DNA from: BOKV01 sp041987205
Lineage (GTDB): Bacteria > Pseudomonadota > Alphaproteobacteria > Rhizobiales > Rhizobiaceae
NCBI GenBank assembly: GCA_041987205.1
Contig: JBHIWX010000008.1
Span: 7,537-71,536, forward strand
DNA: 64,000 nt
Direction: 5' to 3'
A program made the translations under genes and the position numbers. The notes beneath the pieces are model-generated. The model was not told the DNA's origin and did no database searches. It saw only the letters and a program-made list of their open reading frames with translations. The stretch's first letter is position 1. Every line of letters begins with the position of its first letter. Shown one piece after another: positions 41,989 to 51,681 of this stretch.

Positions 41989-43089
41989 ATGCTCGATCCC
42001 GTCTTCGCCTTTTTCGCCGGCATTTTGCGCGCCATCGGCCGCTTCTTCCGCTGGCTGGTCGCTGCCATCGTCTGGCCATTCGCCGCGTTCCGCAACTGGC
42101 TGCGCGGGCGCGGCTGGTTCATCAAGATCCCGGTCTTCGCCATCCTCGTCGCGCTCGTCATCGGCTATGGCTTTTTCTTCTACATCACCCAGTTCTGGCA
42201 TGCCGACGAGGTGGACTACGCCGGCAGTCTCGACCTTCCGGTAACCACTGTCGGTGTCGGCGAAACACTGTCCGACGGCTCGTGCCAGCCCTCCGAAATC
42301 GTGTTCTACACGGCCGATCTGATAGACCGGAATGTCAACAAGGACTATTGGGTATCCTCGAATCCGCTGTCCAAGGCAGGCCTGTTCGGCATCGACTGGA
42401 AGGAAACGCCCTTCTTCGATAACAAGGCGGCCTTCCAGCTCGGTATAAACCAGGCGCTCAGACGCACCGTCATCGAACTGGTCGACCGGCTGGGGCGCGT
42501 GCGTGGCACCTCGTCGATCAATCCGAACCTGCAGAAGGCGCGCGAAGCGATCAACTATCGCGAGGACGCCTGGTACTTCACCTTCAGCCCGCCCTTCCTG
42601 CAGCCGACCACCCAGGCAAGAATACGCGCGGCACGTCGTGAACTGGTCGCCTTCAACGAGGAACTGGGCCGCTGCCAGGCCGATTTCGATGCCCGTGCAG
42701 ACAATCTGCTGCAGTTTCTGGATCGCGTGACCGGCGATATCGGCTCGACCTCGGAGATCATCCAGCGTCGTCTGGAAACCGCCAATTTCATTGGCTTCGA
42801 CCGCCGCGCCGACGACCGCTTCTGGTTCACCTATGGCCAGCTCTACGCCTATTACGCCATCCTGACCGCAGCCCGTAACGACTTCCGCGAGGTCGTCCAG
42901 CAGCGCAATCTGTCGGCCGTGTGGGACCGTATCGACCAGAACTTCCGCGACAGCCTGAACATACGTCCGCCCATCGTCATGAACGGCAGCGCGTCTTCCA
43001 TCATCAAGTCGCACCTGGAAGCCATCGGCTTCAACCTTCTGCGGGTGCGCTCCAACCTGGTGGAAATGCGCGACGTGCTCGATCGCTAG
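41989..43089 (+). CDS. DUF2333 family inner-membrane protein
   Basis: 366 residues. One strong membrane helix (about 45-67, IPVFAILVALVIGYGFFFYI) after an amphipathic N-terminus, then a ~295-residue periplasmic domain: CQPSEIVFYTADLIDRNVNK, VSSNPLSKAGLFGIDWKETP, INYREDAWYFTFSPP and RADDRFWFTYGQLYAYYAIL. These are DUF2333 features. It is the membrane anchor of the operon, so the cytosolic ATPase complex may act at the envelope. Role unknown. Confidence 0.85.
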   Translation: MLDPVFAFFAGILRAIGRFFRWLVAAIVWPFAAFRNWLRGRGWFIKIPVFAILVALVIGYGFFFYITQFWHADEVDYAGSLDLPVTTVGVGETLSDGSCQPSEIVFYTADLIDRNVNKDYWVSSNPLSKAGLFGIDWKETPFFDNKAAFQLGINQALRRTVIELVDRLGRVRGTSSINPNLQKAREAINYREDAWYFTFSPPFLQPTTQARIRAARRELVAFNEELGRCQADFDARADNLLQFLDRVTGDIGSTSEIIQRRLETANFIGFDRRADDRFWFTYGQLYAYYAILTAARNDFREVVQQRNLSAVWDRIDQNFRDSLNIRPPIVMNGSASSIIKSHLEAIGFNLLRVRSNLVEMRDVLDR

Positions 43090-43220
43090 GGAGCGACTTC
43101 CGGCGCGGTTTTAAAGCCATTTACGCGGCCGGGCTCGCGGTCGGGGCTTTGAGTGCCCCACGTCGCATTTCGTCCATTGCGTGGCCTTTTCGGAACGGCG
43201 TGCCTTACGCGCGGCGAGCA

Positions 43221-43228
43221 TGTATACA
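43221..43228. promoter_or_regulatory. TGTATACA palindrome upstream of formate-THF ligase
   Basis: A perfect 8-base palindrome, with imperfect symmetry outward (GCA...CGC), 57 bases before the start codon. TGTATACA cores are bound by several FadR-type GntR regulators. It could be coincidental. Confidence 0.25.
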
Positions 43229-43285
43229 CGCCTACCGGCATGCTGGCGCGTGCCCGATGCAAGTACGCCTTCAGGGGAGGACCTC

Positions 43286-44965
43286 ATGGCAGAATTCAAA
43301 TCCGACATCGAGATTGCACGCGCGGCGAACAAGAAGCCGATTCTGGAAATCGGTGCCGGCCTCGGCATTCCCGCCGATCATCTGCTGCCCTATGGACATG
43401 ACAAGGCGAAGGTCTCGGCCGAGTTCATCCGGTCGCTGGAAGGCAAGCCGAACGGCAAGCTGATCCTCGTCACCGCCATCAACCCGACTCCGGCGGGCGA
43501 AGGTAAGACCACGACTACGGTCGGTCTGGGCGACGGGCTGAACCGGATCGGCAAGAAGGCGGCGATCTGCATCCGCGAAGCCTCGCTCGGCCCGAATTTC
43601 GGCATGAAGGGCGGCGCAGCCGGCGGCGGCTATGCGCAGATCGTGCCGATGGAGGAAATGAACCTCCACTTCACCGGTGATTTCCACGCCATCACCACGG
43701 CGCACAATCTTCTGTCGGCGATGATCGACAACCACATCTACTGGGGCAACGACCTCGGCATCGATGTGCGCCGCGTCGCCTGGCGCCGGGTCATGGACAT
43801 GAACGACCGCGCGCTGCGCCAGGTCGTCTGCTCGCTCGGCGGTGTCGCCAACGGTTATCCGCGCGAGACCGGCTTCGACATCACGGTGGCCTCCGAGGTC
43901 ATGGCGATCCTGTGCCTGGCGAAGGATCTCGCGGACCTCGAAAAGCGTCTCGGCGATATCATAATCGCCTACCGGCGTGACAAGAGCCCGGTCTATTGCC
44001 GCGACCTCAAGGCTGATGGCGCGATGGCCGTGCTGCTGAAGGACGCCATGCAGCCCAACCTGGTCCAGACGCTGGAGAACAACCCCGCATTCGTCCATGG
44101 CGGCCCGTTCGCCAACATCGCGCATGGCTGCAACTCGGTCGTCGCCACGACGACGGCGCTCAAGCTCGCCGACTATGTCGTCACCGAGGCCGGCTTCGGC
44201 GCCGATCTGGGTGCCGAGAAATTCTTCGACATCAAGTGCCGCAAGGCCGGGCTGAAGCCCGACGCGGCGGTGCTCGTCGCCACCGTCCGGGCGCTGAAGA
44301 TGAATGGCGGGATCAAGAAGGAAGAGCTCGGCAAGGAGAATGTCGACGCCGTGCGCAAGGGCTGCGCCAATCTCGGCCGCCACGTTGAGAACGTGAAACA
44401 GTTCGGTGTGCCGGTGGTGGTCGCGATCAACCATTTCACCGCCGACACCGAGGCCGAAATCCAGGCGGTCAAGGACTTCGTCGCGGGTCTCGGTGCCGAA
44501 GCCATCCTGTGCAAACACTGGGCGCTGGGCTCCGAAGGCACCGAGGATCTGGCGAAGAAGGTGGTCTCGCTTGCCGAGTCCGGCGCATCACAGTTCTCGC
44601 CGCTCTACGAGGACGAGATGGGCCTTTTCGACAAGATCGACACCGTGGTCAAGCGCATCTATCGCGGCTCGGGCGCCATAGCCGACAAGTCGGTGCGCGA
44701 CCAGCTTCGCCAGTGGGAGGAAGCAGGCTACGGCAAGCTGCCGGTCTGCATGGCCAAGACGCAGTATTCCTTCTCGACCGATCCCAATCTGCGCGGCGCG
44801 CCGACGGATCATGCCGTGCCCGTACGCGAGGTTCGCCTTTCCGCCGGCGCCGGCTTCGTCGTCGCCATCTGCGGTGAGATCATGACCATGCCGGGCCTGC
44901 CCAAATCACCGGCAGCGGAGAAAATCCTGCTCAACGACGACGGGCTGATCGAAGGCCTGTTCTGA
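43286..44965 (+). CDS. fhs: Formate--tetrahydrofolate ligase
   Basis: 559 residues from ATG 43286, with GGGGAGGA just upstream. Signature TPAGEGKTTTTVGLGDGLNR (ATP site), REASLGPNFGMKGGAAGGG, FTGDFHAITTAHNLL, and C-terminal EIMTMPGLPKSPAAE. It makes 10-formyl-THF from formate, THF and ATP, feeding C1 metabolism. Length matches the family. No tetrahydrofolate or other riboswitch was recognised in the 195-base leader. Confidence 0.95.
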   Translation: MAEFKSDIEIARAANKKPILEIGAGLGIPADHLLPYGHDKAKVSAEFIRSLEGKPNGKLILVTAINPTPAGEGKTTTTVGLGDGLNRIGKKAAICIREASLGPNFGMKGGAAGGGYAQIVPMEEMNLHFTGDFHAITTAHNLLSAMIDNHIYWGNDLGIDVRRVAWRRVMDMNDRALRQVVCSLGGVANGYPRETGFDITVASEVMAILCLAKDLADLEKRLGDIIIAYRRDKSPVYCRDLKADGAMAVLLKDAMQPNLVQTLENNPAFVHGGPFANIAHGCNSVVATTTALKLADYVVTEAGFGADLGAEKFFDIKCRKAGLKPDAAVLVATVRALKMNGGIKKEELGKENVDAVRKGCANLGRHVENVKQFGVPVVVAINHFTADTEAEIQAVKDFVAGLGAEAILCKHWALGSEGTEDLAKKVVSLAESGASQFSPLYEDEMGLFDKIDTVVKRIYRGSGAIADKSVRDQLRQWEEAGYGKLPVCMAKTQYSFSTDPNLRGAPTDHAVPVREVRLSAGAGFVVAICGEIMTMPGLPKSPAAEKILLNDDGLIEGLF

Positions 44966-45128
44966 GAGGCGGCATCCGTGACGGTTCGCCGATCGCCCTC
45001 GCTGCGATATCGCGGCGGGGGCTTTGGCCGGATTTCCGGCCCCGTGATGATTGCGCTAACATGTCCGGCAAACTATGCTCCCGCCGGTGCGTCGAACGGG
45101 TAGGAAGACGCGGGAAGGAAAGCTCGAC

Positions 45129-45899
45129 ATGGATCTGCCGGCAAGTTTCAACGACCTGAAGGGCAAATCGGTTTTCATCACCGGCGGCGGTTCGGGGATC
45201 GGCGAATATTTGACCGAGGGGTTCCTGTCGCAAGGCTGCAAGGTCGCCTTCGTGCAGCGCTCGGACGCCACCGAACTGTGCGACAGGCTGGAACGAGAAC
45301 ATGGCAGCCGGCCGCTGTTCATCCCCTGCGACATCACCGACATCGACGCGCTTCACGTCGCCATCGAGCAGGCGAGGCAGGCTCACGGGCCGATCGAAAT
45401 TCTCGTCAACAACGCGGCGAACGACACCCGTCACACGGTGGAAAGCTACACGCCGGAGGAATGGGACCAGTCGATCAACGTCAATCTGCGTCCCTACTAT
45501 TTCACGACGCAGTTCGTCCTGGACGACATGCGCGCTTCCGGCGGCGGTGCGATCGTGAACTTCTCCTCGATCTCCTACATGATGGGCAATGGTGACTATC
45601 CGGCCTATGTCGCCGCCAAGGCCGGGATCACCGGGCTGACGCGCGGCCTTGCGCGTGAGCTTGGGCCGGACAAAATCCGCGTCAACGCGCTGATGCCGGG
45701 CTGGGTGCTGACCGACCGGCAGAAGCGCCTCTGGGTGACGCCCGACGGGCTGGACCGCCACATCGAGCGCCAATGCCTCAAGGAAGAACTCGTGCCGCTC
45801 GACATGGTCTGCCCGACCCTGTTCCTCGCATCCGAGGCGTCCCGCATGATGACCGGGCAGGCGCTCGTGGTCGATGGCGGCGTCGTCGTTACCGGCTGA
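45129..45899 (+). CDS. Short-chain dehydrogenase, aldose/sugar dehydrogenase-like
   Basis: 256 residues from ATG 45129 (AAGGAAAG upstream). Cofactor loop TGGGSGIG, NNAAND instead of NNAG, catalytic YVAAK. NNAAND followed by RH is characteristic of sugar 1-dehydrogenases such as Caulobacter XylB-type enzymes, which oxidise aldoses to lactones. The gene stands apart, with no sugar transporter in view. Confidence 0.85.
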   Translation: MDLPASFNDLKGKSVFITGGGSGIGEYLTEGFLSQGCKVAFVQRSDATELCDRLEREHGSRPLFIPCDITDIDALHVAIEQARQAHGPIEILVNNAANDTRHTVESYTPEEWDQSINVNLRPYYFTTQFVLDDMRASGGGAIVNFSSISYMMGNGDYPAYVAAKAGITGLTRGLARELGPDKIRVNALMPGWVLTDRQKRLWVTPDGLDRHIERQCLKEELVPLDMVCPTLFLASEASRMMTGQALVVDGGVVVTG

Positions 45900-45921
45900 A
45901 CCGGGCTGAGGCCTGCCGCGC

Positions 45922-46932
45922 TCAGGCGTTCCCCGCCTGCCGACGAAAATGCACGACAAGACCCGCCGCGACGACCGCGCCACAGATGGCTGTCAGCCAC
46001 AGAGCGCCTGCATCCGTCTTCACGGATGCGAACCAGGCGAGGGCCGCCAGCACGAGATTGACGGCGATCACGCGGGCAAGGACCCAACGAACCGGTTTAC
46101 CGGCCCGCCGCGCCGCCTGATAGGCATGCGCGCTGTGCGACTGGAACGGGTTCTCGCCGCGCGTCAGGCGCCGGAGCAGCGTCGAGCCTGAATCGGCAAG
46201 GTAGTAGAAGAAGGGAAGGGTCGCAGCGGCGACATTGGTTTCCACCGCCAGCGCGATACATGCCGTCCCGCAGGCCAGACCGAGGGGAAGGGCGCCATTG
46301 TCGCCCAGATAGAGCCGGGCCGGAGGTCGGTTGAAGATAGCGAAACCGGCAAGCGCCGCCGCTATGGCCAGGCTAGCGGTCGCAATGGGCACGAACTCCG
46401 AACTGTCGGAGAGCAGCAGGGCGCAGGCGCTGATCGGGATGCCGCATCCGGCCACGCTCATCAGATCCATGCCGTCCATGAAATTGGTGACATTGATGGC
46501 GCAGATCAGCGCGAAGGCGATCAGCCCGCGCTCCAGCCATGCCGGCAGCATGTCGCCGAGTATCGTCCACGAGGATGGCAGGGTGAACGCGACAGCGGCC
46601 GCGGCGATGGCATGTGCCGCAAGACGCAGGCCGGCCGGACGATGGCGATGATCGTCCGCCATGCCGACAAACCACAACAGCGCGATCGCCGCACCGAGCC
46701 CGCCGAGCATCGGCCTTGCATCGGGAAAGCGCCCGGCCAGAAGGGCGAGGGCCACGAGATAGAAGGGAACCACGCCTAGTCCGCCCAATTGGCGTATCGG
46801 CATGGTTCCGGGCGGTTGCTCGCGCATTTGCGCTGCAAGCAGGCCGGTCGGCAGGATCTTCTCCAGGATCATCAGGGAAATCCAGGCGAGTGGTGCGGCA
46901 AGCAGGGCCAGCGCAAGTGGCGCGCCGTTCAT
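45922..46932 (-). CDS. WecA/MraY-type polyprenyl-phosphate sugar-1-phosphate transferase
   Basis: 336 residues with about ten membrane helices. Family motifs are present: NFMDGMDLM, LYLGDNGALPLGL and HSAHAYQAA in place of the usual C-terminal H-x-H loop. MADDHRH contains the Asp pair near the N-terminus. It transfers a phospho-sugar to a lipid carrier at the start of a surface polysaccharide. It heads a leftward gene set including the O-antigen ligase-like gene, but in transcription it lies downstream of it. Confidence 0.88.
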   Translation of the reverse strand: MNGAPLALALLAAPLAWISLMILEKILPTGLLAAQMREQPPGTMPIRQLGGLGVVPFYLVALALLAGRFPDARPMLGGLGAAIALLWFVGMADDHRHRPAGLRLAAHAIAAAAVAFTLPSSWTILGDMLPAWLERGLIAFALICAINVTNFMDGMDLMSVAGCGIPISACALLLSDSSEFVPIATASLAIAAALAGFAIFNRPPARLYLGDNGALPLGLACGTACIALAVETNVAAATLPFFYYLADSGSTLLRRLTRGENPFQSHSAHAYQAARRAGKPVRWVLARVIAVNLVLAALAWFASVKTDAGALWLTAICGAVVAAGLVVHFRRQAGNA

Positions 46933-46971
46933 GCCCGATACGCCGAAGTGTAAATTATGTTACTCGCCGGG

Positions 46972-48282
46972 TCAAACACGCGCGCCGATGTCCGGACCGC
47001 CTGCCTCGTCCCGGTCCCTTGCGAAGACCAGATAGAGGCACAGCACGGTATTGGCGAGGAACTGCGTGTCCATGATGTCATGGTCGAGCATGATATTGAC
47101 CGTGCCGCTCAGCGCATAGGCGGCTTGAAAGCATATCAACAGGCAGAAGCCGAGCGTGGCGGTGCGGTCCTTCGGTGCGCGCGCCACGACGATAAGCGGG
47201 ACAAGGAGCATGCTAGCCAGGGCGAGTGTACCGACCAGCCCCGCCCGGACCATCTCGTTCAGGACGACATTGTGAAAATGGCTGAAGGCGATAACCGTAC
47301 CGGCGATCCCGGGCGTCCGTTCCTTCATGACCCTGCGTGGCGCATCCAGGCCATAGCCGAGGACCGGCCGTTCCGTGGCGGCCTCCAGCCCGGCCTCCCA
47401 GATGACGAAGCGCTTGCCGAGCCTCGTCTCGTATTCGCCTGTCTGTGCCGCATGAACATCGCTGACCGCGTCGCGCCAGGCATCGCCGATGGTCCCCGCC
47501 AGCGCGATGCCGGCGAGCAGGATCGCAGCGAAGCCGAACGCGAGCGCATGGCGAGCCGTCCTGCCTTGCTCTCTTGTCGCGAACCAGATGATGAACGGGA
47601 ACAGCAGCAGGCAAGGCCACAAGGCCCGCGTGCCCGACAGGAGAAGCGTCGCCGCTGCTGCCAGCACGCCCGCCAGCGCGATGGCGAGCCAGATTGGCCG
47701 GCGCTCGGTGAAGGCGTTGAGCAGCGTGAAGGCCAGCACGATCGCCGCCGTGACGGCGAAGACGCCGGCATTGCCTGCTCCGCCCTGGGCACGGAATGAC
47801 AGCCCGAAATACTGGTAGGCCGCCAGCGCCAGCATGGCGAACGCGCACCATGGTGCGGCGCGCAGCAGACCGTCGAGCAGCTTGTCGCGCGGCACCCGGA
47901 TCAGCATGTAGCAGGGGATCAGGCCAAGAAAGGCGATGTTTTCGCCGATCTCGCCAAGCGTCACCCAGCCGTTCCAGTGAACAATGCCCGACAGCAATTC
48001 TACGCCGAAGAAGGCGGCGAAGGCTGCAGCCGCGAGATTGACCGGACGGGGCAGGGCGGGCAGCCGCCCTCGCACCAGAATGACGATGCCGCCAAGGATG
48101 GCGACCGCGCAAATGACGGCCGAGGACACGCTGCCGAGCACCGGCGCCAGCAGGATCGCGGCGACCGCAACGGGAACGCCGACGCTTTCAAGTCGAGTGC
48201 CGGCGGAAGGTTCCGCCGGCATCAGGAGGCCATGCCATTCATGTCGGACCGGCTCAATCGATCGGTTGTGGTTGCCCGGCAA
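46972..48282 (-). CDS. O-antigen ligase/polymerase family membrane protein
   Basis: 436 residues, about eleven membrane helices. A large periplasmic loop holds FVIWEAGLEAATERPVLGYG and FSHFHNVVLNEMVRAGLVGT, the Wzy_C/WaaL signature (H-x-H-N with R). It either ligates or polymerises the surface polysaccharide. An internal ATG at 48222 would remove 20 poorly conserved residues; neither start has a good ribosome site. A 39-base gap to the transferase gene suggests one transcript. Confidence 0.85.
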   Translation of the reverse strand: MPGNHNRSIEPVRHEWHGLLMPAEPSAGTRLESVGVPVAVAAILLAPVLGSVSSAVICAVAILGGIVILVRGRLPALPRPVNLAAAAFAAFFGVELLSGIVHWNGWVTLGEIGENIAFLGLIPCYMLIRVPRDKLLDGLLRAAPWCAFAMLALAAYQYFGLSFRAQGGAGNAGVFAVTAAIVLAFTLLNAFTERRPIWLAIALAGVLAAAATLLLSGTRALWPCLLLFPFIIWFATREQGRTARHALAFGFAAILLAGIALAGTIGDAWRDAVSDVHAAQTGEYETRLGKRFVIWEAGLEAATERPVLGYGLDAPRRVMKERTPGIAGTVIAFSHFHNVVLNEMVRAGLVGTLALASMLLVPLIVVARAPKDRTATLGFCLLICFQAAYALSGTVNIMLDHDIMDTQFLANTVLCLYLVFARDRDEAGGPDIGARV

Positions 48283-48325
48283 TGCCGGGACCGGACCGGG
48301 AAGTCAACCGCCGGTCGCCGGTGTG

Positions 48326-49297
48326 TCAGGCCGCCTTGTTGCTGCGCAATTGCTGCTCGATCCACGCATAGGTCTTTTCCAGACCGTCGACCAGCGGCTG
48401 GCTGGGCTTCCAGCCAAGCCGTTCGCTGATCAGCCGGTTGTCGGAATTGCGACCGCGTACGCCGAGTGGCCCCGGAATGTGGTTCTTGTGCAGCTTCTTG
48501 CCGGCGATGTCGGAAACGATGTCGACCAACTGGTTGATGGTGACCATTTCCTCCGAACCGATATTGATCGGCTCGTTCACGTCGGAGCGCGCCAGGCGGA
48601 TGGTCCCTTCCAGGCATTCGTCGACATAGAGGAAGGAGCGCGTCTGCTTGCCGTCGCCCCAGATCTCGACTTCGCCATTGTCGTTGGCCTCGGCGACCTT
48701 GCGGCAGATCGCGGCCGGCGCCTTCTCCTTGCCGCCGCGCCACGTGCCGAGTGGGCCGAAGATGTTGTGATAGCGCGCGACGCGGTTCGACATCCCGTAA
48801 TTGCGGTTGAACGAGAGGTAGAGCCGCTCGGAGAACAGCTTCTCCCAGCCATACTCGCTGTCGGGCGCGGCTGGATAGGCGGAATGCTCGGAGCAGTTTG
48901 GATTGTCCGGATCTTCCTGATTGTAGGCCGGATAGATGCAGGCCGACGAGGAGTAGAAGATGCGGTTGATGTTGCGCTTGCGGCAGCGGTCGACCACGTT
49001 GAGGTTGATCGTCGCCGAATTGTGCATCACGTCGGCATCGTGCTCGCCGGTGAAGATGTAGCCGGCACCGCCCATGTCGGCGGCAAGCTGGTACACTTCA
49101 TCGAAGCGGCGGTCGATGACGCGGTCGCATACATCCTGCTCGCGCAGATCGCCAACGACGAAGTCATCGGCTTCGGTTTCGGAAAAATCGGGAAACTTCA
49201 GGTCGACGCCGCGGACCCAGAAGCCTTCGCGTTTCAGGCGGCTGACCAGGTGATTGCCGATGAAGCCGCCGGCGCCGCATACAAGAGCTGTCTTCAC
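48326..49297 (-). CDS. NAD-dependent epimerase (GDP-mannose 3,5-epimerase-like SDR)
   Basis: 323 residues from GTG 49297, preceded by AAGGATAGG; the open frame further upstream is not protein-like. Rossmann loop CGAGGFIGNHLV, QLAADMGGAGYIF, SSSACIYP with the catalytic Ser, and SEYGWEKLFSE with YxxxK. SSSACIYP and AADMGG are typical of GDP-mannose 3',5'-epimerases. It probably supplies an activated sugar to the neighbouring polysaccharide genes. Confidence 0.87.
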   Translation of the reverse strand: MKTALVCGAGGFIGNHLVSRLKREGFWVRGVDLKFPDFSETEADDFVVGDLREQDVCDRVIDRRFDEVYQLAADMGGAGYIFTGEHDADVMHNSATINLNVVDRCRKRNINRIFYSSSACIYPAYNQEDPDNPNCSEHSAYPAAPDSEYGWEKLFSERLYLSFNRNYGMSNRVARYHNIFGPLGTWRGGKEKAPAAICRKVAEANDNGEVEIWGDGKQTRSFLYVDECLEGTIRLARSDVNEPINIGSEEMVTINQLVDIVSDIAGKKLHKNHIPGPLGVRGRNSDNRLISERLGWKPSQPLVDGLEKTYAWIEQQLRSNKAA

Positions 49298-49638
49298 GAT
49301 AGACCTATCCTTCGGTTTGCACGCCAACCCGTGCCCCGGACGGGTGGTCACATCTAAAGAGGGGGATGTCCGCCCCGGAGGGACGGTTCCTGACGATTGG
49401 CGTAGCACAAATTTTTCGGCTTGGAGTCAGCGAAACCGAATTGTGCTTAACGGCCGCGGCGGTTCATTTCCGCCTCTGATTTCAGGCAATCTTCGTACAT
49501 TGGCGCAGATCGGAGCGTTGAAGTTTCTCGGCCCAAAGGCGCCGGGCGCTGGACATTGATCAAGGTGATGGGGCTATGATGCAGTATTGCCGACCGATAC
49601 CGTTCGCCGAACGTGGATCAAAACTTGAGTGAGCGCTG
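49298..49638. other. Divergent promoter region
   Basis: Intergenic between the epimerase (leftward) and the membrane-anchored beta-domain gene (rightward). A TATGAT-like -10 lies at about 49575-49580. No RNA gene, repeat or small ORF seen. Confidence 0.35.
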
Positions 49639-50301
49639 ATGCGTCCAGTAAGTGGGGTCGATAATCTCGAGCGTGAACTGAAACGGGAGCGCAGGATCCG
49701 TGTGATCCTGCTGTCTTCCCTGGTTGCCGCAAGCGCGATCATCATCGCGTCGGCGTATCTGGTCGACTATTTCATCTTTGCGCCGCAGGAAAAGGCGAAT
49801 GAGCAGAAGGCCGCTGCCGCCAGCACCAAACCGGCGCGCAAGGAAGCCGCAAAAAAGGAGAAGGTGTCATGCGAGACCGCGATGCCTAGCTTCGGCAGGG
49901 GCCAATCCGTGACATTCACTTCCCGGATGGCGCCGCTCGAAAGATGCCTGTTGCGTGATGGCTGGTACGCGCCTGAATCGGCCTTTGTCTGGCAGGGCGA
50001 GCAGGAAGCGGAAATCGCGTTTGCGTTCGAGGAGGGCGTGTCGGGCGTGCGCATCGATCTGTCCGCGCTCGTACAAGACGGCTACACGAGGAGCACGCGG
50101 ATTTCCCTCGTTGGTGGCGAGGAACGGCTCTACGAATTTATCGCGAACGACCGGCGGGAAGTCCTCTTCTCGCTGACCTCGCAGAAATCACCGGTGGTGA
50201 TGAAATTCGTCACGGACAGACTGGACGCTCCCGTCGAGATGGGACTGAACGCCGACAAGCGGGAACTGGGCATCCGCTTGTACAGTGTGAGCTTCTTCTG
50301 A
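49639..50301 (+). CDS. Membrane-anchored beta-domain protein (free-standing glycosyltransferase-accessory-like domain)
   Basis: 220 residues: short cytosolic N-terminus, one membrane helix (about 22-46), an Ala/Lys linker and a ~135-residue periplasmic beta domain. That domain runs from LLRDGWYAPESAFVWQGEQE to GLNADKRELGIRLYSVSF. The GW.xPE...W.....A start and the D.R.LGI.L end match a domain usually fused to glycosyltransferases or acyltransferases of polysaccharide clusters. Here it is alone. A sugar-binding or scaffolding role is an inference. Confidence 0.65.
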   Translation: MRPVSGVDNLERELKRERRIRVILLSSLVAASAIIIASAYLVDYFIFAPQEKANEQKAAAASTKPARKEAAKKEKVSCETAMPSFGRGQSVTFTSRMAPLERCLLRDGWYAPESAFVWQGEQEAEIAFAFEEGVSGVRIDLSALVQDGYTRSTRISLVGGEERLYEFIANDRREVLFSLTSQKSPVVMKFVTDRLDAPVEMGLNADKRELGIRLYSVSFF

Positions 50302-50331
50302 TCGGCTGGTCCGGCTGTTGCACCGGAGCGC

Positions 50332-51681
50332 TCACTCTTCCCGGAACGCCTTGGAGAAACTATCGCTGAGCGGCCGCACCAGATATTCGAGGAAGGTGCG
50401 CTCGCCGGTGTTGATGAACACGTCGACCGGCATGCCCGGAAAGATCTGGTCGCGTGACAGGCCTGCCGGCAGGTCTTTGTCGAAGGCAAGGCGCGCCGTG
50501 TAGAACGCCTCTTGCGAGGCCTGGTCGACCAGCCTGTCGGCGGAAACATAGGTGACCTTCCCATCGATTTCCGGCGTGGTCCGGGCGTTGAGCGCCGACA
50601 GTCGGATGCGTGCTTCCTGCCCGATCGTCACTACGTCGACATCCTGCGGCGGAACGCGCGCCTCGACGATGAGTTCGCTGTTGGTCGGCAGGATTTCGAC
50701 GACCGGCTTGCCGGGCTGGATGGTGCTGCCGACCGTGTTGGCATGCAGCGCGACGATGATGCCGTCGGCCGGTGCACGAATGTCCACGCGTGACAGCGTG
50801 TCGAGCCGTGCCCGCAACTGCTCGCGCAGATCGCTCAGCCGGCTGCGCAACTGGTTGATCTCGCTGGCAGCGTTCTCCTGCCGTTTGGCGATCAGGGTGG
50901 AACGTTGATCAGTCAGTTCGGCCACACCGGCCCGTTTCTGCCCGATGATCGATGTCAGCGTGCCGATGCGTCCCTCGGACTCGGCCAGCGTCCTGCGCAG
51001 CGCGTTGTAACCGCCACGCTCGGTGAGGCCCTTGTCGAGCAGCGTCTTCTTGTCGGCCAGTTCCTCGAGCAGGATTTCGCGCGTCTTCTCTTCCGAACGC
51101 TTCTGGATTTCCTGCCCCTCGATCTCTTCTTCCGCCGCCTTGATACGCTGGTCGCTGGCGGCCAGTTCGGATTTGTGGCGCTCGAGCCGGCTGGTGAATT
51201 CCGCGTTCTGTTCCGCCAGTTCCGTTTCCATGCCGAGTTTGCGCGCGCTCATGACCAGACCGGGCGCGAAGGTGAGTTCGTCCAGACCGGTCAATTCGGC
51301 GCGCGCACGGGCAAGCTGTGCTTCTGCGAGCAGGATGGCCGCGCCGACCCGATTGCTCTCGGCCTTCACCTGCGTGTCGTCGAGCGAGACGAGCGCCGTC
51401 CCCTCGGTGACCTGATCGCCTTCCGCAACGTGAATTTCACGAATGATGCCGCCCTGGAGATGCTCGATGACCAGGTTACGGCCGCTCGCCTTGACCAGCC
51501 CGGACGCGACCACTGCGCCGGAAAGCGGCGCGGACGCCGCCCATACGCCAAAGGCCAGCACGAAAGCGAGGATGACCGCCAGCCCGCCGATGCCCGGCCA
51601 GAAGATGCCGGTCGGTACCTTGTCCATCCATTGCGACTGGCGCCGGCCGTTGCGCTCGTTTCCGGTTTCGGTGGCTGTCAT
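50332..51681 (-). CDS. HlyD-family membrane fusion protein of a type I secretion system
   Basis: 449 residues. A single N-terminal membrane helix (IGGLAVILAFVLAFGVWAAS), lipoyl half-motifs (NLVIEHLQGGIIREIHVAEG), a long periplasmic coiled-coil hairpin, then the second lipoyl/beta-barrel part (IRAPADGIIVALHANTVGST). PrtE/AprE-like. It overlaps the ABC transporter gene by four bases. The outer membrane TolC-type partner is not in the window. Confidence 0.92.
   Translation of the reverse strand: MTATETGNERNGRRQSQWMDKVPTGIFWPGIGGLAVILAFVLAFGVWAASAPLSGAVVASGLVKASGRNLVIEHLQGGIIREIHVAEGDQVTEGTALVSLDDTQVKAESNRVGAAILLAEAQLARARAELTGLDELTFAPGLVMSARKLGMETELAEQNAEFTSRLERHKSELAASDQRIKAAEEEIEGQEIQKRSEEKTREILLEELADKKTLLDKGLTERGGYNALRRTLAESEGRIGTLTSIIGQKRAGVAELTDQRSTLIAKRQENAASEINQLRSRLSDLREQLRARLDTLSRVDIRAPADGIIVALHANTVGSTIQPGKPVVEILPTNSELIVEARVPPQDVDVVTIGQEARIRLSALNARTTPEIDGKVTYVSADRLVDQASQEAFYTARLAFDKDLPAGLSRDQIFPGMPVDVFINTGERTFLEYLVRPLSDSFSKAFREE

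Noticed and set aside
43090..43285. Tetrahydrofolate or glycine riboswitch upstream of fhs
   Set aside because: No recognisable conserved core or tandem aptamer in the leader.
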